Assembly (NCBI RefSeq): GCF_046630445.1
Contig: NC_092336.1
Coordinates: 294,987,501-295,051,500 of the forward strand
Source: Rutidosis leptorrhynchoides
Taxonomy: Eukaryota; Streptophyta; Magnoliopsida; Asterales; Asteraceae
Length of the DNA: 64,000 bases
Reading direction: 5' to 3'
Numbering within the stretch: the first letter of the stretch is position 1; the number at the start of each line of letters is the position of its first letter. Shown in pieces: positions 60,226 through 64,000 of this stretch. The notes beneath the pieces were generated by a model. It did no database searches. It was not told where the DNA came from and saw nothing but the letters and a program-made list of their open reading frames with translations. The position numbers and the translations under genes were made by a program.

Positions 60226-62219
60226 TGATGTTTCGCGAGGTGTATAAAATATTATTAATTTTTAGCAGAAAATACTATTAAATACGATACAATTTTACAC
60301 AAGATATTTATTTATTTATAGAATGGATATACTTAAACCTTGCTACAACACTTATAGGCAGTGTACCTAATCGTACAGTAGTGTAGTTTTTAGTAAGTCC
60401 GGTTCGTTCCACAGGGAAATCTTTAAACAAAGCTCAACGCTATATTAGTTTACTTTTATAAAAATACAAATATATATATAGGTAATATTATTATTATAAA
60501 GGGGGGTTTTTACCGTTTAATGACCGGTTTGTCGATTTTAAAACTTTAGTCGCAGTTAAAACCTAATGTGAAATATAAAATAAATACAAGACTTTAAATT
60601 AAAGCGTAAAGTAAATAACGATAATGAAATTGCGAATAATAAAAATGCGATAAAATTAAATTGCGATAATTAAAAGTACGATAATTAAAAGTGCGATAAA
60701 ATAAAATAACAATTAATAAAATGCGATAATTAGAAGTGCAATTAAATATAAAATAAAGGAAATTAAATATGATATAAAAGAATTATGCTTATTTAAACTT
60801 CCGTAATCATGATGTTTGACGTGTTGATTTTAGTTTTATGCCCATGGGTTAATTGTCCTTTGTCCTGGATTATTCAATATGTCCGTCTGGTTTTTGTCCA
60901 TAACAGTCCATCAGTCATAAATATAAATTGCAAGTGTCCTTGTCAAATTATTATTATACCCGAAGATAAATATTCCAACTAATTGGGGATTCGAATTGTA
61001 ACAAGGTTTTAATACTTTGTTTAATGAATACACCAGGTTATCGACTGCGTGTAAACCAAGGTTTTACTACTTTGTTAACAATTACACCAATTACCCTTGA
61101 ATGTAATTTCACCCCTGTTTTAATTATTCTAGTGGCTATTAATCCATTCCCGTATCCGGTTAAATGAACGATTATTCGTACATATAAATACCCCGCCCAT
61201 CGTGTCCGATCGAGTGTATATGGTAATTTATAGGGACGCCCAATTGTAAATCTTTATATTAACATTAACAAACTTTCATTTAGTTAAACAAATATAAAGC
61301 CCATTAATAGCCCATAGTCTAGTTTCTACAAGTGTCGTTCTTTTGTCCAAACCCCAATTATGGTACAAAGCCCAATTACCCAATTTTAGTAATTAGCCCA
61401 ACATCATGATTACTTCGTTTTAAACAAGCATAATAATAACTTAGCTACGAGACATTAATATAAAAAGGTTGAACATAACTTACAATGATTAAAAATAGCG
61501 TAGCGTTACACGGACAGAATTTCGACTTACACCCTTACAACATTCGCTAACATACCCTTATTATTAGAATTATAATTAAAATTAAAATATAAATTATAAA
61601 TATAAATATATTACTTCGTATATATTGAGAGAGATTGAGAAAAAAGATGTAAAATTCGATCAGAATTCGGTTGGCTTTATAGCCAGAAATGAATTTTGGG
61701 GCTCCGCGACTCGCGGCAAAAAGCCCTTCAAACTCCGCGAGTCGCGGAGAGGTATTTTCATTTTACACCCTTGGAGTTTCTGGCTGCCGACGGTTTTAAT
61801 AATATATATATATAATATATATATAATTAATATAATTAATTATATATTATATTATATTTATATACATAGTTAACTTGTAATTTTTAGTCCGTTGCGTCGA
61901 GCGTTAAGAGTTGACTCTGGTCCCGGTTCCGGTTTTTCGAACGTCCTTGCGTACAATTTAATATCTTGTACTTTGCGTTTTGAATCTTGTACTCTTGTGA
62001 TTTCGAGACGTTTCTTATCAATAATTGGAACCTTTTTGATTGTCTTTTGTTCTTTTGAGCTTTTTGGTCGTTTGCGTCTTCAAATCGTCGAATCTGTCTT
62101 TTGTCTTCACCTTTTATTATTTAAACGAATATCACTTGTAAATAGAACAATTGCAACTAAAAGCTTGTCTTTCTTGAGGAATAATGCTATGAAATATATG
62201 TTCGTTTTTAGCATTATCA
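60226..62219 (-). mobile_element. 5' LTR of element G
   Basis: 1994 bp. Matches 45335-47330 by eye over all but the PBS-proximal end (tgatgtttcgcgagg here, tgatgtcaaagcagagg there). Palindrome pair at 61702-61716 and 61733-61749. Confidence 0.92.
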
Positions 62220-62345
62220 GTTTTGTACATTTCAAATGAATGCGACATAATTTTGGTCAAACGAGTCTCATATAGGGACTACGACCACGTAACGGGACCT
62301 AAGTTAGCGGCGCCGTTAATGACGATTTTGTCGGGTCGCTACAGA

Positions 62346-62358
62346 TGGTATCAGAGCG
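62346..62358 (+). other. Primer-binding site (tRNA-iMet), element F
   Basis: TGGTATCAGAGCG two bases after the LTR end TACA. It confirms that 43005-45334 plus 62225-62343 is one 5' LTR. Confidence 0.9.
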
Positions 62359-63031
62359 TTGGTTGTAGGGAACTAGGATGTGCATTAGTGTGTCTGACAG
62401 AGTCGTTAGGACGCATTAGTGAATCTAGACTACAACCGGATAGTTAATCATTGCATCCTGACTTGCATTTGCTATAGATAGCACTTACTTGACTATTTGT
62501 GCATATATACTTGAATCTTTCTTAGGTGAACTCCATAATGGTACCAAACATTCATCATACGAATCCGTATTCTGCCACTTCCTGGTAACACACGTAAATT
62601 CGAGATTCATGCGCGTAAGGATGACAACGACTTCATTGGTCACACTTGTCCGGGAACCCTGTCTCCCAGATTATGATTCGCCACCGTTTCAACTTACTAT
62701 CGATGTCACACCGGTGTTCCTTACTATCTAACACTTCTTGTTACTACCATCACTACTCTAGGTGAGTATCGTCATCGCTAATTATCACTACGGTTGCGTA
62801 CTTTTTGTTATCATGATTCGTTACTCTTTTCGTGCCTAAGGGCATTATCTCTTGACTTGAACCGCAATGACGTGAACAATCATTTATACACTTCCCTCGG
62901 GGAACGCTTCCTTATAGTTGCACTAATTCTTTCGATTCAATACGAGTCACGTTAGAGACGTCGTTACACTTTGTTTATTTTAAACTTCACGATTACACGA
63001 ACTTGAATCTATAGAGTGATGTGGGAATGGA

Positions 63032-63152
63032 GGTATGAGTTAGCGTAATATAACGACACTCGATCAACGTGGTTATATTACGGTAAGTCATACCAAAGTT
63101 CTAATGACACATGATGGTGGTTGGACTCGATCAACCTAATCACCACCATGTG
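63032..63152. repeat. Two adjacent hairpins with the same loop sequence
   Basis: Hairpin 1: arms 63032-63054 and 63072-63094 (23 bp, two mismatches), loop 17 nt. Hairpin 2: arms 63108-63124 and 63136-63152 (17 bp, three mismatches), loop 11 nt. Both loops contain actcgatcaac (63058-63068 and 63125-63135). The arms are unrelated in sequence. Confidence 0.75.
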
Positions 63153-63544
63153 CCATGTACATGACTTTATTTTTCTTGTTTGAACATCCGAAAACTCCGA
63201 GAATACTGATAACAACCATACCCGGGACACATCTTCTATTATTTTCGAACCATATTGATGCTTCCAAATGAATGACAAATTCTTTCGACTTCAAACATAT
63301 GTTACACGTGTGTACTATCTCGTTTTCTTATAGTTTTTATAGACGAACTACAAAATGCTTGGTATGCTCACATCGAGGCGAAAACTTCTCTCGCCTTACA
63401 CTCGTACTTCCGTTTAAGGAAATATTTTATCTAAATTCTCAATGGAGAGAAAGACTCTTCACACTATACTAGTATTCGCCTCGAGGGTGAATAGTCCTAT
63501 CGAACATTTTCAGAAACCGATAAATCTTCCACGGCGCGAAATTC

Positions 63545-63930
63545 TTGAGAAACAGAAACTTGTTCCAACAAACGTTTTCACGTCCTAACAAACTCTTTCA
63601 AATATACCTTAAAGAGATGTACCTCGTTTCTGATCGAGATCCTCGTTTCACTTCTAGATTTTGGAGTGCCTCACAAAAAGTCTCGGGACCACGTTTAGAC
63701 ATGAGTACCGCACATCAACCACAACCCGACGGACCGAGCAAACATACGATTCAAACCTTGGAAACCGTAACACGAATTTGTATTATCAACTTCAAATTTA
63801 CTTGAGAAAAGTTTTTGCCTTTAACCAAATTCTCTTACAATGATGGTTATCATTCAAGTCTTAACGTCACACTTTTCGAGGACCCGTATAGCCGTTATTG
63901 TCGTTTTCTTAAATTGTTGAACCGAAGTAG
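63545..63930 (+). pseudogene. Degenerate integrase core of element F
   Basis: Motifs VSDRDPRFTSRFW, LDMSTAHQPQPDG and HTIQTLETVTRICIIN are decayed forms of the SDRDPRFTSxFW / [11 protein letters not shown] / TIQTLEDMLRA block of gypsy integrases. A stop at about 63803 and a frame change follow, after which FSYNDGYHSSLNV continues in another frame to about 63930. The conserved HP of HPQTDG reads QP. Clearly non-functional. Confidence 0.75.
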
Positions 63931-64000
63931 GTGACAAGCGAACCACCGGACCCGAAATCATTCATGAAACAACCGGAAAATTTTTCAATTCCAAGAAAGG

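Larger units (their letters stand above)
45335..62219 (-). mobile_element. Athila element G, structurally complete and recent
   Basis: 16.9 kb, minus strand. LTRs at 45335-47330 and 60226-62219; target duplication gtttt at 45330-45334 and 62220-62224. PBS 60201-60217, PPT 47331-47345. Coding order: intact gag-pol (58820-53220), zinc-knuckle ORF (53047-52631), spliced ORF1 (51419-49404). The LTRs look identical except for the last 25 or so bases next to the PBS side. It splits the F LTR cleanly, and the F halves join across the TSD into a continuous LTR ending at a PBS. Confidence 0.93.
62225..64000 (+). mobile_element. Element F, end of 5' LTR and degenerate internal region
   Basis: LTR tail to 62343, tRNA-iMet PBS tggtatcagagcg at 62346-62358, then internal DNA with no gag, protease, RT or RNase H. 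Integrase-like sequence appears only 1.2 kb after the PBS. Two hairpins lie at 63032-63152. The element runs off the right edge. Confidence 0.75.

Overview
The window is nuclear DNA of a flowering plant and is almost entirely nested LTR retrotransposons. Evidence: Athila-type Ty3/gypsy polyproteins with tRNA-Asp-type primer sites, a chromodomain-bearing Ty3/gypsy element with a tRNA-iMet primer site, a Ty1/copia element, very long AT-rich LTRs, (TA)n tracts and spliceosomal GT-AG signals. Several LTRs resemble ones I associate with Asteraceae (daisy family); that is recall, not a search. No complete host gene, tRNA or rRNA is visible. The one recognisable host piece is a promoter plus first exon of an alpha/beta-hydrolase-like gene, carried inside the copia element.

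Layout, left to right. 1-1618: end of a long LTR (family H, minus). 1619-7030: Athila element A (minus), with an intact gag-protease ORF but no RT, RNase H, integrase or ORF1; its 5' LTR is cut at 7030 by a second H LTR (7031-7922, resuming 22916-24690). 7923-22915: Athila family C (minus), a tandem remnant: partial gag + PBS + shared LTR (9102-10854) + full internal region + second LTR (21162-22915). Its gag-pol frame (15391-20988) is open apart from four stop codons. 24691-28563: a D-type LTR head and poorly understood AT-rich DNA. 28569-34189: a copia element (minus) with LTRs that read identical, a perfect 5-bp target duplication, a decayed interior lacking most of RT, and the captured gene fragment. 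34190-34588: a GC-rich repeat of about 132 bp. 34589-41542: chromovirus E (plus), 2.1-kb 5' LTR, one gag-pol-chromodomain frame with four stops. 41543-43004: D-type LTR. 43005-45334 and 62225-64000: element F (plus), whose 5' LTR is split by Athila element G (45335-62219, minus). G is youngest: near-identical 2-kb LTRs, TSD gtttt, an intact 1866-residue gag-pol ORF, a 138-residue zinc-knuckle ORF and a spliced ORF1.

How it fits together. Inferred nesting on the right is G in F in D in E; on the left, C in H in A. G carries a full enzyme set in one frame and could in principle supply proteins to the related but enzyme-less A. The copia element must have moved using another element's enzymes, because its coding decay exceeds its LTR divergence.

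Main discovery candidate: four of the Ty3/gypsy elements (A, C, E, G), and less cleanly F, carry short CpG-rich palindromes, usually paired or clustered. They differ between families but recur within an element, mostly next to likely promoters: just upstream of an LTR TATA box, 160-220 bp upstream of the ORF1 start, or in the gag leader. A and G have alignable leaders with two palindromes about 31 bp apart at the same place, yet the palindrome sequence is completely different.
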